From positions 1-10,794 of the forward strand of contig JAEFAK010000048.1 in assembly GCA_016287555.1 (NCBI GenBank): a DNA stretch of 10,794 nucleotides, given 5' to 3'. This document shows, one piece after another, positions 1 through 6,263 of this stretch (position 1 is its first letter; each line of letters opens with the position of its first letter). Source of the stretch: Oscillospiraceae bacterium. GTDB lineage: Bacteria; Bacillota; Clostridia; Oscillospirales; Oscillospiraceae. The notes below the pieces were generated by a model. That model worked only from the letters and a program-made list of their open reading frames with translations, did no database searches and had not been told where the DNA came from. Made by a program: the position numbers and the translations under genes.

Positions 1-15
1 AAGCCCCTCCCCTAC
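1..15 (-). repeat. GC-rich repeat, edge copy (inverted relative to 4512-4526)
   Basis: The first 15 bases are the exact reverse complement of 4512-4526 (GTAGGGGAGGGGCTT). The full copy near 4512 continues into a hairpin, so this one is probably cut by the window edge. It looks like a dispersed palindromic intergenic repeat, which is inferred from only two copies. The stretch from 16 to 51 is GC-rich intergenic sequence in which I see nothing else. Confidence 0.5.
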
Positions 16-51
16 GGGCTCCCCGCGGGTGCGCCGCAGCGCCCAAACAAT

Positions 52-83
52 AAACGCCTTCCGGAAAAGTCCGGAAGGCGTTT
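52..83 (-). terminator. Rho-independent terminator of the MFS gene
   Basis: A perfect 14-bp stem (52-65 with 70-83) closes on an AAAG loop, just after the stop codon of the minus-strand transporter gene. On the minus strand it is followed by the T-rich run TTTATTGTTT. The stem core AACGCCTTCCGGA is shared with the terminator at 4452-4486. The structure is symmetric and could also stop plus-strand transcripts. Confidence 0.8.
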
Positions 84-93
84 TCTAGTTTGT

Positions 94-1287
94 TTATGCT
101 TTCTTTTTCGTCTTTATCGAGGCGGCGTAGGCGCTGTTGCACAGGCCGAGGACGGCCGAGAGGATGAAGAGCGTCTCGATGCCGAGCGTCTTCCATATCC
201 AGCCGCCGAAGAGCGCGATGAGTATCGTTATGAGGTGGTTCACGCTGATGCCCGTCGAGATCGTCGCCTGCAGCTCCTCGTTGGAGTCGGCGAGGTCCTG
301 CACATAGACGTTCGAGGCCATCGAGGCCAGCGAGATTATCGAATCGAGCACGTAGTTGACGCAGCAGACGAGGAACGCGATGTTTTTCGGGAAGAGATGG
401 TGCGCGAAGCCGTAGAAGAAGCAGACGACGACGAGGATGAGCGTGTCCGCGACCATGACGACCTTGTAGCCGAGCCTGTCGATGATGCGCCCGACTATGG
501 GCGAGGCGATGAAGCCGCAGACCGCCGATACGGCGAAGAGGAGGCTTATCGTCCCCGGCCCGGCGCCGTAAAAGAGGATGAGGACGTAGGGCCCGAAGGT
601 CAGAAAGACCTGCTTGCGCGCGCCGTAGAAGACCTCGAGGAAGTAGTACTTCGTGTATTTTTTGTGGAAATAGAAGCGCCTGTGCGCGCTGTCGGTGCTG
701 CTGCGACCCTTTATGCGCAGGGATATGACCGCGCCTATCGCCGTGACGCCCGTCGCGGCGAGGAAGACGTATCTGTACGTCGTCTGCGTCTGCGGGGCGA
801 ACATGAAGAGGACGATTATGACGACGTAGCCGATGAGCGTCCCTATCTGGCCGGACGAGCTCTGCACGCCGAGCGCCTCGCCCCCGCGCCCCTCCGTCGA
901 GTAGCTCAGCGAGAGCGTGCTCTTCAGGCCGAGCTGGATGTGCTCGCCGAGCGAGTAGACGCAGATGGCGAGGGTTATGAGCGCGCGCCCCGGCGGGACG
1001 GCGGCGTGCATCGCCATGCCGACGAGGAGGACGGCCGAGCCTATCTTATAGATCGACTCCGCGCTCAGCAGATAGAGCGCCGCCAGCAGGAAGACCAGCA
1101 CGAGGCCGGGCAGCTCGCGGAAAAACTCCGATACGCCGCGCTCGAACTCGCCCATCGAGACGATCTCCGCGAGGTAGTTGTCGAGCACGCCCTTGTAAAG
1201 CCCCAGCGCGAGGCCCATCATCAGCACGGAAAGAAGAAACGCCCGGTAGCTCGTCCCCGGGCGGAATATCTGCTTGAGCTTGGTCAT
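94..1287 (-). CDS. MFS transporter, 12 membrane segments
   Basis: This is a 397-residue integral membrane carrier of the major facilitator superfamily. About twelve hydrophobic segments can be traced, the first near residues 15-35 and the last near 370-388. A central loop around 191-212 is rich in Arg, Lys and His. A motif-A-like loop, GRIIDRLGYK (266-275), sits between the eighth and ninth helices, as is common in the family. The substrate cannot be read from the sequence. The ATG at 1287 is chosen because GAGGAGAG lies just upstream and the protein begins with a short basic leader. The open frame continues upstream to 1704, but that part is low-complexity Arg-rich translation across the promoter and the next gene. 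The gene has its own promoter (1380-1408) and ends in the hairpin at 52-83. It is downstream of a ferredoxin gene, so export or uptake of a redox substrate is possible but not shown. Confidence 0.85.
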   Translation of the reverse strand: MTKLKQIFRPGTSYRAFLLSVLMMGLALGLYKGVLDNYLAEIVSMGEFERGVSEFFRELPGLVLVFLLAALYLLSAESIYKIGSAVLLVGMAMHAAVPPGRALITLAICVYSLGEHIQLGLKSTLSLSYSTEGRGGEALGVQSSSGQIGTLIGYVVIIVLFMFAPQTQTTYRYVFLAATGVTAIGAVISLRIKGRSSTDSAHRRFYFHKKYTKYYFLEVFYGARKQVFLTFGPYVLILFYGAGPGTISLLFAVSAVCGFIASPIVGRIIDRLGYKVVMVADTLILVVVCFFYGFAHHLFPKNIAFLVCCVNYVLDSIISLASMASNVYVQDLADSNEELQATISTGISVNHLITILIALFGGWIWKTLGIETLFILSAVLGLCNSAYAASIKTKKKA

Positions 1288-1330
1288 AATATCTCTCCTC
1301 GCGGCAGGGCTGCGGGATGCTCGCAGGGAG

Positions 1331-1349
1331 CGGGGCGCTCGCCGCCCCG
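1331..1349 (-). other. Hairpin in the 5' leader of the MFS gene
   Basis: A 7-bp GC stem (1331-1337 with 1343-1349) and a 5-base loop lie within the predicted roughly 86-base leader, well upstream of the ribosome binding site. It could shape mRNA stability. No known riboswitch fold is recognised. Confidence 0.3.
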
Positions 1350-1379
1350 TCCGGTCTTTGCCGCATTTTCTCCGACGTG

Positions 1380-1408
1380 AGTATACGCCGAAATCCAACA
1401 ATTGTAAA
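1380..1408 (-). promoter_or_regulatory. Sigma-A-type promoter of the MFS gene
   Basis: On the minus strand a -35 box TTTACA (1403-1408) and a -10 box TATACT (1380-1385) are separated by exactly 17 bases. Transcription would start near 1373, leaving a leader of about 86 bases before the ATG at 1287. The promoter lies right after the terminator of the upstream small gene, so the transporter appears to be an independent transcription unit. Confidence 0.7.
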
Positions 1409-1411
1409 GAG

Positions 1412-1436
1412 AAAGGCCGCACGGAGTGCGGCCCTT
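1412..1436 (-). terminator. Terminator after the 87-residue protein gene
   Basis: A stem of eight G/C-rich pairs (1415-1422 with 1426-1433), capped by a three-base loop, is extended by two A-T pairs after one mismatch. On the minus strand it is followed by TTTCTCTTTACA, a reasonable T-rich tract. It ends the unit that begins at the ferredoxin or the small gene, and overlaps the region feeding into the transporter promoter. Confidence 0.65.
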
Positions 1437-1457
1437 CCGGTCTTATAGCGCCTGCGG

Positions 1458-1721
1458 TTACTTCTCTTCCTTCTTGTCGTCGCCGTCGAGCTTGTCGATG
1501 CCCTCCTCGGCGGAGTCGACGATGCTCTTTGCCAGACCCTTGAAGGCGCCGCCGAGCTCCCTGCCCGTCTTTCGCCAGCTTCCGTCGCTGAAGACGTTGG
1601 ACTCGTCGTCGTTGTCGATGTCGAGCCCGGTCTTGACGCTGCGCCCGACGTTCTTCGCGAGACCCTTGAACGCGCTGCCGAGACCCTTCCCGGTCTCCTT
1701 CCATTCGTCCTTTAACGCCAT
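1458..1721 (-). CDS. Small charged protein with an internal duplication
   Basis: This 87-residue soluble protein has no recognised function. It is made of two 28-residue units, residues 7-34 and 49-76, identical at 15 of 28 positions and sharing the block AFKGLAK. An acidic linker (35-46) joins them and the tail is Asp/Lys/Glu-rich. Each unit begins with Trp and looks like an amphipathic helix with Gly and Lys spaced along it, which may suit binding to a membrane surface or another protein; that is inference. There are no cysteines and no signal peptide. The start at 1721 has an AAAGGA site about 13 bases upstream, a rather long spacing. No good promoter is seen in the 90 bases before it, so it is probably read through from the ferredoxin gene. 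A terminator follows at 1412-1436. Confidence 0.7.
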   Translation of the reverse strand: MALKDEWKETGKGLGSAFKGLAKNVGRSVKTGLDIDNDDESNVFSDGSWRKTGRELGGAFKGLAKSIVDSAEEGIDKLDGDDKKEEK

Positions 1722-1783
1722 TTTAAGTTACACGTCCTTTCTTTCGCCCGGCCGCCGCGCCGGCCAGCCTGCGATATGCCCCG

Positions 1784-1802
1784 CCCGGCCTTCGCGGCCG
1801 GG
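1784..1802 (-). other. GC hairpin between ferredoxin and small-protein genes
   Basis: A perfect 7-bp stem, CCCGGCC with GGCCGGG, closes on a five-base loop ten bases beyond the ferredoxin stop codon on the minus strand. There is no T-tract, so it is not a clear terminator. It may act as an mRNA-stabilising or attenuating hairpin between two co-transcribed genes. Confidence 0.35.
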
Positions 1803-1811
1803 GAGACCCGC

Positions 1812-2012
1812 TCACTTATCCTCTCTCTGCTCCATGGACGTCGCGCCGTAGGGGCAGAACTTGACGCACTTGCCGCAGCCGACGCACTTTTCCTCGTTGA
1901 CCTTGTAGCAGTAACCGACCTTGTCGAATTCTATCGCCTCGCCCGGGCAGAGGGCGACGCACGTGCGGCACAGCATGCACCTGACCACGTCTATGCTTCC
2001 GACCTGACGCAT
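1812..2012 (-). CDS. Two-cluster [4Fe-4S] ferredoxin
   Basis: A 66-residue cytoplasmic electron carrier. It carries two CxxCxxCxxxCP motifs: Cys12, 15, 18 and 22, then Cys43, 46, 49 and 53. This is the classic 2[4Fe-4S] arrangement, with one extra Cys at 35. The protein is about the size of clostridial ferredoxins, although the N-terminus (MRQVGSIDVVRC) is longer than in the shortest ones. The ATG at 2012 is supported by GGAGGTGATATC directly upstream. A near-perfect promoter lies at 2041-2070, giving a leader of only about 22 bases. The gene is divergent from the flavoprotein operon at 2171. It may pass electrons to that reductase or to other ferredoxin-dependent enzymes, but its redox partner is unknown. 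Confidence 0.9.
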   Translation of the reverse strand: MRQVGSIDVVRCMLCRTCVALCPGEAIEFDKVGYCYKVNEEKCVGCGKCVKFCPYGATSMEQREDK

Positions 2013-2040
2013 GATATCACCTCCGGGAAAATATACCGCT

Positions 2041-2070
2041 ATTATAATTCAGCCGCCTGAGCCTTGTCAA
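2041..2070 (-). promoter_or_regulatory. Consensus promoter of the ferredoxin gene
   Basis: On the minus strand a perfect TTGACA (2065-2070) and a perfect TATAAT (2041-2046) are separated by 18 bases. Such a consensus match predicts strong, possibly constitutive expression. Its -35 box lies 15 bases from the -35 box of the opposing operon. Confidence 0.8.
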
Positions 2071-2075
2071 TCGCC

Positions 2076-2085
2076 GCCGCGCGGC
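2076..2085. promoter_or_regulatory. 10-bp palindrome between divergent -35 boxes (possible operator)
   Basis: GCCGCGCGGC is a perfect palindrome that fills most of the gap between the ferredoxin -35 box (ends at 2070) and the flavoprotein -35 box (starts at 2086). The position would suit a regulator controlling both promoters. Palindromes of this length and composition arise easily in GC-rich DNA, so the operator role is only a suggestion. Confidence 0.25.
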
Positions 2086-2114
2086 TTTACTTTTGCACGG
2101 GGGGCGAGTATAAT
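2086..2114 (+). promoter_or_regulatory. Promoter of the flavoprotein/ferredoxin operon
   Basis: TTTACT (2086-2091) and a perfect TATAAT (2109-2114) are 17 bases apart. Transcription would begin near 2121, giving a leader of about 50 bases. The -35 match is weaker than that of the opposing promoter, which leaves room for an activator. Confidence 0.65.
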
Positions 2115-2128
2115 CGAAGCAGAAAAAC

Positions 2129-2144
2129 GCCGCCGCGAGGCGGC
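2129..2144 (+). other. GNRA-capped hairpin in the flavoprotein leader
   Basis: GCCGCC (2129-2134) pairs with GGCGGC (2139-2144) around a GCGA tetraloop, within the predicted 5' leader. It ends 12 bases before the AAGGAGGT ribosome binding site (2157-2164). This is probably a small stability element. No ligand-binding fold is recognised. Confidence 0.35.
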
Positions 2145-2170
2145 CCGCAAAGAATAAAGGAGGTCGAGGA

Positions 2171-4120
2171 ATGGGAACATGGAATGAGTTTATCATCGAC
2201 GAGGGCAGGCCGCCGGAATGGCCGTACCCCGTCAAGTTCGGCGAGGAGCGGCAGATCGATACCGACGTGCTCGTCATCGGCGGCGGCATAGCCGGCTGCT
2301 GGGCGGCCATAAGCGCCGCGCGGCAGGGCGTCCGGGTCGCGCTGCTTGAAAAGGGCAATACCGAGCGCAGCGGCTCCGGCGGCCCGGGCTGCGACCACTG
2401 GTGCAACGCCCCGTGCAATCCGCTCTCGCGCGTCGATCCCGACGAGTGGGCCGAGCACATGGCCGACAAGCCCTACTGCAACGCCATAGGCATGCAGATC
2501 CAGTGCCGCGAGAACTACGACACCCTGCTCGAGATGGAGCAGATGGGCGGCAAGATACGCGATACGGGCGACGACTTCGTCGGCGCGGAAGGGCGCGACG
2601 AGGCGACCAAGCTCATGATAAGCCCGCGCTACGGCCGCTGGCACAACAGCGTCCTCGATCCCGATTTCGGGACGCCGGAGTACAATCCCCCCGAAAAGCG
2701 CAACAACGTCGTCATCCGCGTCTGGGGCAGCACCTTCAAGCCCGCGCTCAAGAAGGAGTGCCAGAGGCTGGGAGTGCAGATATTCGACCGCGTCATGGGC
2801 ACGAGCGTCCTCAACGAGGGCGGAAAGCAGGGCGCGCGCGTCGTCGGCGCGACGGGGATAAACGCCCGCACGGGCGAGTTCCTCATCTTCCGCGCCAAGG
2901 CCGTCATCATCACGACCGCGAGCGCGGGCTCCCTCTGGCTGATGAGCATGGAGCACGGCGCCTATTCGACCATGCACGCCCGCACCACCAGCGGCGACGG
3001 CATGGCCATGGCCTGGCGCGCCGGCGCGGAGCTGACCTGCATGGAAAAGGCGGGCTCCATAACGACCGGAACCGGCATCAAGCACAGATGGTATACCGGC
3101 GCGGGCGACGCGAGCTATGAAAACGTCGCCATCGTCGACGCGAACGGGCAGAAGCTGCCCTACGGGACGCAGGGCTGGATAGACGCCGGCACGCAGATCG
3201 TCCCGCCCGCGCTCAACGAGGAGATACACAAGGGCATCCTCTCCGGCAAGTACGCGCTCCCGTTCTACGGCGATTTCCCCGCCATGAAGGAGACGGACCG
3301 CCGCGCGACCTGGAAGCTCATGCTGACGGAGGAGTCCACGACGAAGGTCATGGTCGAGAGCATGGAGGAGGGCGGCTTCGACGGCGCCCGCGACCAGATC
3401 ATGTCCTATAAGTTCCTCGAGGGGCAGGTCTCCCCGCAGTGGCGCAACGCCAACAACGGCGGCGGCATCCTGACCGACTGGGACCTCAAGACGACCGTCG
3501 ACGGCCTCTACGCCGCCGGGACGACGCTCTACTGCCCGGAGGACCACTCCTTCTGCGCCGCGACGGGCCGCTACGCCGGCCGCAAGGCCGCCGCCTACGT
3601 CAAGGCCGCGCCCGACGTCGAGCTCTGCCGCGAGCAGGTCGATAAGGAGAAGGCCCGCGTCCTCGCCCCGACGACGCGCACCTCCGGCATCGAGTGGAAG
3701 GAGCTGCACAGCGCCCTGACCCGCGTCATGCAGTATTTCGACAGCGAGTTCAAGACCGAGGAGCTGCTCAAGCTCGGCCTCGAGGAGCTCGACAGGATAT
3801 GCGAGGACGCGAACGAGTCGCTCTACGCGCTCGACCCGCACAAGCTCATGCGCTCGCTCGAGGACCTCAACATGCTCGATCAGGCCCGCATGATCCTCAT
3901 CGCCGCGCGCGAGAGGAAGGCCTCCAGCGCGCGCCTCGGCCACGTCCGCATCGACTACCCCGCCATGGACCCGCCCGAGTGGAACAAGTACATAACCCTC
4001 AAGCAGGCCGACGGGAAGGTCGTCATCGGCGAGCTGCCCGAGCGCTTCTGGGGCAACATGAAGGAGCAGTACGAGGCTCACAATAAGGACTATACCGGCG
4101 TCTGGACGCCGGAAAACTGA
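2171..4120 (+). CDS. AprA/fumarate-reductase-like FAD flavoprotein
   Basis: A 649-residue cytoplasmic flavoprotein of the succinate dehydrogenase/fumarate reductase/adenylylsulfate reductase alpha superfamily. Residues 32-60 form the FAD Rossmann fold with GGGIAG (37-42) and an acidic end (LLEKG). Further FAD-contact segments are TSGDGMAMAWRAGAE (273-287) and GLYAAG (445-450). DHSFCAATGRYAGR (458-471) resembles the region that in AprA holds a conserved active-site His, here His459. The C-terminal third (about 480-649) is a helical domain ending in a segment with Pro-rich turns near 597-605, as in AprA-type proteins. There is no Tat or Sec signal, unlike secreted flavin-based fumarate or urocanate reductases. 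AAGGAGGT six bases upstream fixes the start. The next gene, 18 bases on, encodes its probable FeS partner. No sulfate adenylyltransferase or Qmo genes are near, so true APS reduction is unlikely. The substrate is unknown. Confidence 0.8.
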   Translation: MGTWNEFIIDEGRPPEWPYPVKFGEERQIDTDVLVIGGGIAGCWAAISAARQGVRVALLEKGNTERSGSGGPGCDHWCNAPCNPLSRVDPDEWAEHMADKPYCNAIGMQIQCRENYDTLLEMEQMGGKIRDTGDDFVGAEGRDEATKLMISPRYGRWHNSVLDPDFGTPEYNPPEKRNNVVIRVWGSTFKPALKKECQRLGVQIFDRVMGTSVLNEGGKQGARVVGATGINARTGEFLIFRAKAVIITTASAGSLWLMSMEHGAYSTMHARTTSGDGMAMAWRAGAELTCMEKAGSITTGTGIKHRWYTGAGDASYENVAIVDANGQKLPYGTQGWIDAGTQIVPPALNEEIHKGILSGKYALPFYGDFPAMKETDRRATWKLMLTEESTTKVMVESMEEGGFDGARDQIMSYKFLEGQVSPQWRNANNGGGILTDWDLKTTVDGLYAAGTTLYCPEDHSFCAATGRYAGRKAAAYVKAAPDVELCREQVDKEKARVLAPTTRTSGIEWKELHSALTRVMQYFDSEFKTEELLKLGLEELDRICEDANESLYALDPHKLMRSLEDLNMLDQARMILIAARERKASSARLGHVRIDYPAMDPPEWNKYITLKQADGKVVIGELPERFWGNMKEQYEAHNKDYTGVWTPEN

Positions 4121-4138
4121 GAAAGGGAGGAAAAGACC

Positions 4139-4438
4139 GTGTCGGATAGAAAGATCTACGCCGTCCCCAACGTGCAGACGCCGAATACGCCCGTGCGGTT
4201 CAACGCGGATATCTGCGTCGGCTGCAACCGCTGCGTCGAGATCTGCCCGCTGGACGTTTTCATCCCCAACCCGAAGAAGGGCGCGCCGCCCATCGTCCTG
4301 CACCCCGAGGAGTGCTGGCTCTGCGGCGTGTGCGTCACCGAGTGCAGAAACAAGGGCGCCATCCGCTTCAATTACCCGATGCCGCTGCGTCCCCGCTGGC
4401 GCAACAAGGAGACCGGCGAGGTCACCCAGCTCAAGTGA
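4139..4438 (+). CDS. AprB-like ferredoxin partner of the flavoprotein
   Basis: A 99-residue 2[4Fe-4S] protein that probably feeds electrons to the FAD of the upstream flavoprotein, as AprB does for AprA. Cluster motifs are Cys26, 29, 32 and 36 (followed by Pro) and Cys59, 62, 65 and 69. In the second motif the usual Pro after the last Cys is replaced by Arg. A PEECWLCGVC segment is followed by an AIRF motif and a short basic tail (RPRWRNK), similar in layout to AprB-type subunits, although the long C-terminal tail of classical AprB is lacking. The start is GTG at 4139, supported by AAAGGGAGG upstream. It lies 18 bases after the flavoprotein stop and before the terminator at 4452-4486, so the two genes form a simple two-gene operon. 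Confidence 0.85.
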   Translation: MSDRKIYAVPNVQTPNTPVRFNADICVGCNRCVEICPLDVFIPNPKKGAPPIVLHPEECWLCGVCVTECRNKGAIRFNYPMPLRPRWRNKETGEVTQLK

Positions 4439-4451
4439 GCGAAAGATAATG

Positions 4452-4486
4452 AAAAACGCCTTCCGGAAGTTCCGGAAGGCGTTTTT
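4452..4486 (+). terminator. Rho-independent terminator of the flavoprotein operon
   Basis: A 15-bp perfect stem (4452-4466 with 4472-4486) with loop AAGTT starts 14 bases after the operon's last stop codon, and its 3' arm runs into six T residues. Its core is the same AACGCCTTCCGGA arm as in the terminator at 52-83. Confidence 0.9.
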
Positions 4487-4511
4487 TATGTGAAGTCAGC
4501 GCGGCGCGCAT

Positions 4512-4535
4512 GTAGGGGAGGGGCTTGCCCCTCCC
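4512..4535 (+). repeat. GC-rich palindromic repeat, complete copy
   Basis: GGGAGGGGC (4516-4524) pairs with GCCCCTCCC (4527-4535) across a TT turn. The 15-base left part is found inverted at the start of the window. It sits in the 230-base gap (4439-4668) between converging genes. The gap also holds a weaker hairpin at 4576-4598 (arms CGCAAAC and GTTTGCG) and no convincing gene. The repeat may serve as terminator for the minus-strand gene ending at 4669, though it lacks a T-tract. Confidence 0.55.
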
Positions 4536-4668
4536 GTCGCCCCTGCTCCGCACCTGCGCGGCCTCCTCTCCAATGCGCAAACGCTTCGCGGGTTTGCGAA
4601 TGGGTTTGGGCAGGAAAACGAGAATCGCGCTGTTATTCGGTCATACGGAGGCAAAAAGGAGAGGGCGT

Positions 4669-6237
4669 TTAACTCACTTGGTAAGCCGGTTCATAGTTGA
4701 TCACGCAAAATGCAACGATGTTCTCGTCGGAGTCGATAAGCATTCGAATGTAGACGGCGTCTTCCGGATCAGCGAAACCGGTGGATATCTCCGTTGCGAC
4801 CCACCGCTCGTCAAACGTATTTTGTGTCCAAAGGACGTGGAAGAACAGAGACTTCACATACTTACTCCAGGATTCCGCTGAACTGCCAAATCGTTTCGCA
4901 GAGTCTTGGGTCGTCCAGACGCCCTTCAGTTGGTATTTTTCATTCAGACTGCTGAGCGGTTCGCCGTTCAGGTACACGGCGTATTTCTTGCTGACGTTCC
5001 CGTTAGGGTCAACAATAGAGTCTATCAGCTCAGCATGCGCGGTGTTCTTGCTGCATTCGGAGACGGCGCGGCTTATCGTCTCCGATATTTCCTGCAATAT
5101 TTCACTGCAGCCGACCTCATACCTGTAAACGGGGATGCAGTCGGATTCGTCGACGTCCTGCCCGCGGAAAAAGCCCAATGCGTTTCCTTCCGCGTCAAAA
5201 ATATAATAGTAAGTATTTACCCAGCTGTCTGTCTGGAAAGTAAAGCTCGGGTCAGACAAACTCAGGCTGTTGATCAATCTGTTCTCGTAACCGTAACCGG
5301 TTTCGAAATGAAGATTATATACCGCGCTGTACAGCGCGAACGCCGGATTGAGATACTTCAAGTCGGCCGGAAGAAAGTTCTTGAAATAGCTGCTGCCGTA
5401 GCCGTGCGCTATAGAGACCGCCGTCGGGAAGAGCTCAAGCAGGGTCGGGATATATATCTTGTGCGAGGAGGAAGCGACCCTCGTCAGTTCTACCGAGACA
5501 AAGGAGGACGTGTCAGGGAGAGGCACACGTTTTAGCCCCTCAAGGATCCGGTCGGTTTTCTGTTCTTGCTCCTGAATATCGCCGCCGGGCTCGTCGCCGG
5601 TGGCCTCAAGATACTGCTCCTCGGTGAAGACGCCCTCCTCGATGAGCGCCTCGGCGAGCGTAGTCTCGGTCCCGTTCATGCTGACCGGCAGCGCGCCCGC
5701 GCTGACCTCCGCGACGTCGGCGCGGAGGAAGTCATAGTTGTTTTCTTCGCTGTATTCGCCGTGGGTCAGGCCTATCTCGTCGGAGAGCTTCCACGCCTCG
5801 TTCCATGCGAAGTCGCTGCTGCTGTCGTAGCCGAGCGCGCGCAGGACGAAGGTGAGGTACTGCGTCGCGGAGACGAGCTCGTCGCCGCCGAAGGTGGTCG
5901 CGCTCGTGCCCTTGGTCAGGCCGTTGGCGTAGGCGTAGCCGACGTAGGGCACGGGCCAGCCCTCGACGTCGGTAAAGGGGGTCTCCCACGTTCCGGCCTT
6001 GGCCTCGGCGTCCTTGCCTAGCAGGCGGACGAGCATGGCCACGGCCTCGCTGCGCGTGGGCGCGCGGTCGAGATCGTAAATGGGCTTTCCGTCGGGCCCG
6101 TCGCCTATGCCGTTGAAAAGGCCGAGCGCGTGCAGTGTGTCCGCCGCCGCGAGAGCATCAGCGTCGGCCGCGAACGCCGCGGGAACGAGGCAGAATATGA
6201 GCGCGAGCGCGAGAAACAGAGAAAGTATCTTTTTCAT
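4669..6237 (-). CDS. Secreted SLH-like domain protein with unknown C-terminal half
   Basis: A 522-residue exported protein. Residues 1-23 form a clear Sec signal peptide (Lys2-Lys3, a long hydrophobic core, then AFA before ADADA). Residues about 25-215 look like degenerate S-layer homology repeats: ADTLHALGLFNGIG, a TRSEAVAMLVRLLG segment (61-74), FTDV followed by YVGYAYANGLTKG (98-110), and another LVSATQYLTFVLRALGY unit (121-137). Such domains usually bind cell-wall polymers. After an acidic/Gln linker (about 213-230), the last 290 residues are rich in Tyr, Ser and Phe and match nothing I recognise. The start at 6237 is chosen for GGGAGGAAATCAT and the signal peptide; the frame also has an upstream Met at 6315. 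GC content falls sharply in the 3' part: 43 of 60 bases are G or C at 5881-5940, but 25 of 60 at 5161-5220. The gene has its own promoter and is probably monocistronic. Confidence 0.8.
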   Translation of the reverse strand: MKKILSLFLALALIFCLVPAAFAADADALAAADTLHALGLFNGIGDGPDGKPIYDLDRAPTRSEAVAMLVRLLGKDAEAKAGTWETPFTDVEGWPVPYVGYAYANGLTKGTSATTFGGDELVSATQYLTFVLRALGYDSSSDFAWNEAWKLSDEIGLTHGEYSEENNYDFLRADVAEVSAGALPVSMNGTETTLAEALIEEGVFTEEQYLEATGDEPGGDIQEQEQKTDRILEGLKRVPLPDTSSFVSVELTRVASSSHKIYIPTLLELFPTAVSIAHGYGSSYFKNFLPADLKYLNPAFALYSAVYNLHFETGYGYENRLINSLSLSDPSFTFQTDSWVNTYYYIFDAEGNALGFFRGQDVDESDCIPVYRYEVGCSEILQEISETISRAVSECSKNTAHAELIDSIVDPNGNVSKKYAVYLNGEPLSSLNEKYQLKGVWTTQDSAKRFGSSAESWSKYVKSLFFHVLWTQNTFDERWVATEISTGFADPEDAVYIRMLIDSDENIVAFCVINYEPAYQVS

Positions 6238-6263
6238 ATGATTTCCTCCCGTAAGCAAATGAC

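Noticed and set aside
235..1380. Long plus-strand open frame across the MFS gene
   Set aside because: The translation is rich in Arg, Glu and Asp with no domain, while the minus strand gives a coherent 12-helix carrier with promoter and terminator.
1288..1704. N-terminal extension of the MFS protein to 1704
   Set aside because: It covers the promoter, the terminator and much of another gene, and reads as Arg-rich noise. The ATG at 1287 has a good ribosome binding site.
2087..4303. A 738-residue open frame antisense to the flavoprotein operon
   Set aside because: It runs over a clearly conserved flavoprotein and ferredoxin, has low-complexity Ala/Arg/Val/Asp-rich translation, and arises from GC-rich third positions of the real gene.
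2171..4438. Calling the pair a dissimilatory APS reductase (aprBA)
   Set aside because: The gene order is alpha then beta, the ferredoxin lacks the long AprB tail, and no sulfate-reduction genes are visible. Similarity to the superfamily alone does not support the function.
4491..4668. Possible small RNA or short gene in the gap between converging genes
   Set aside because: Open frames here lack ribosome binding sites and sensible composition. Only hairpins are visible, and no promoter of convincing quality was found.
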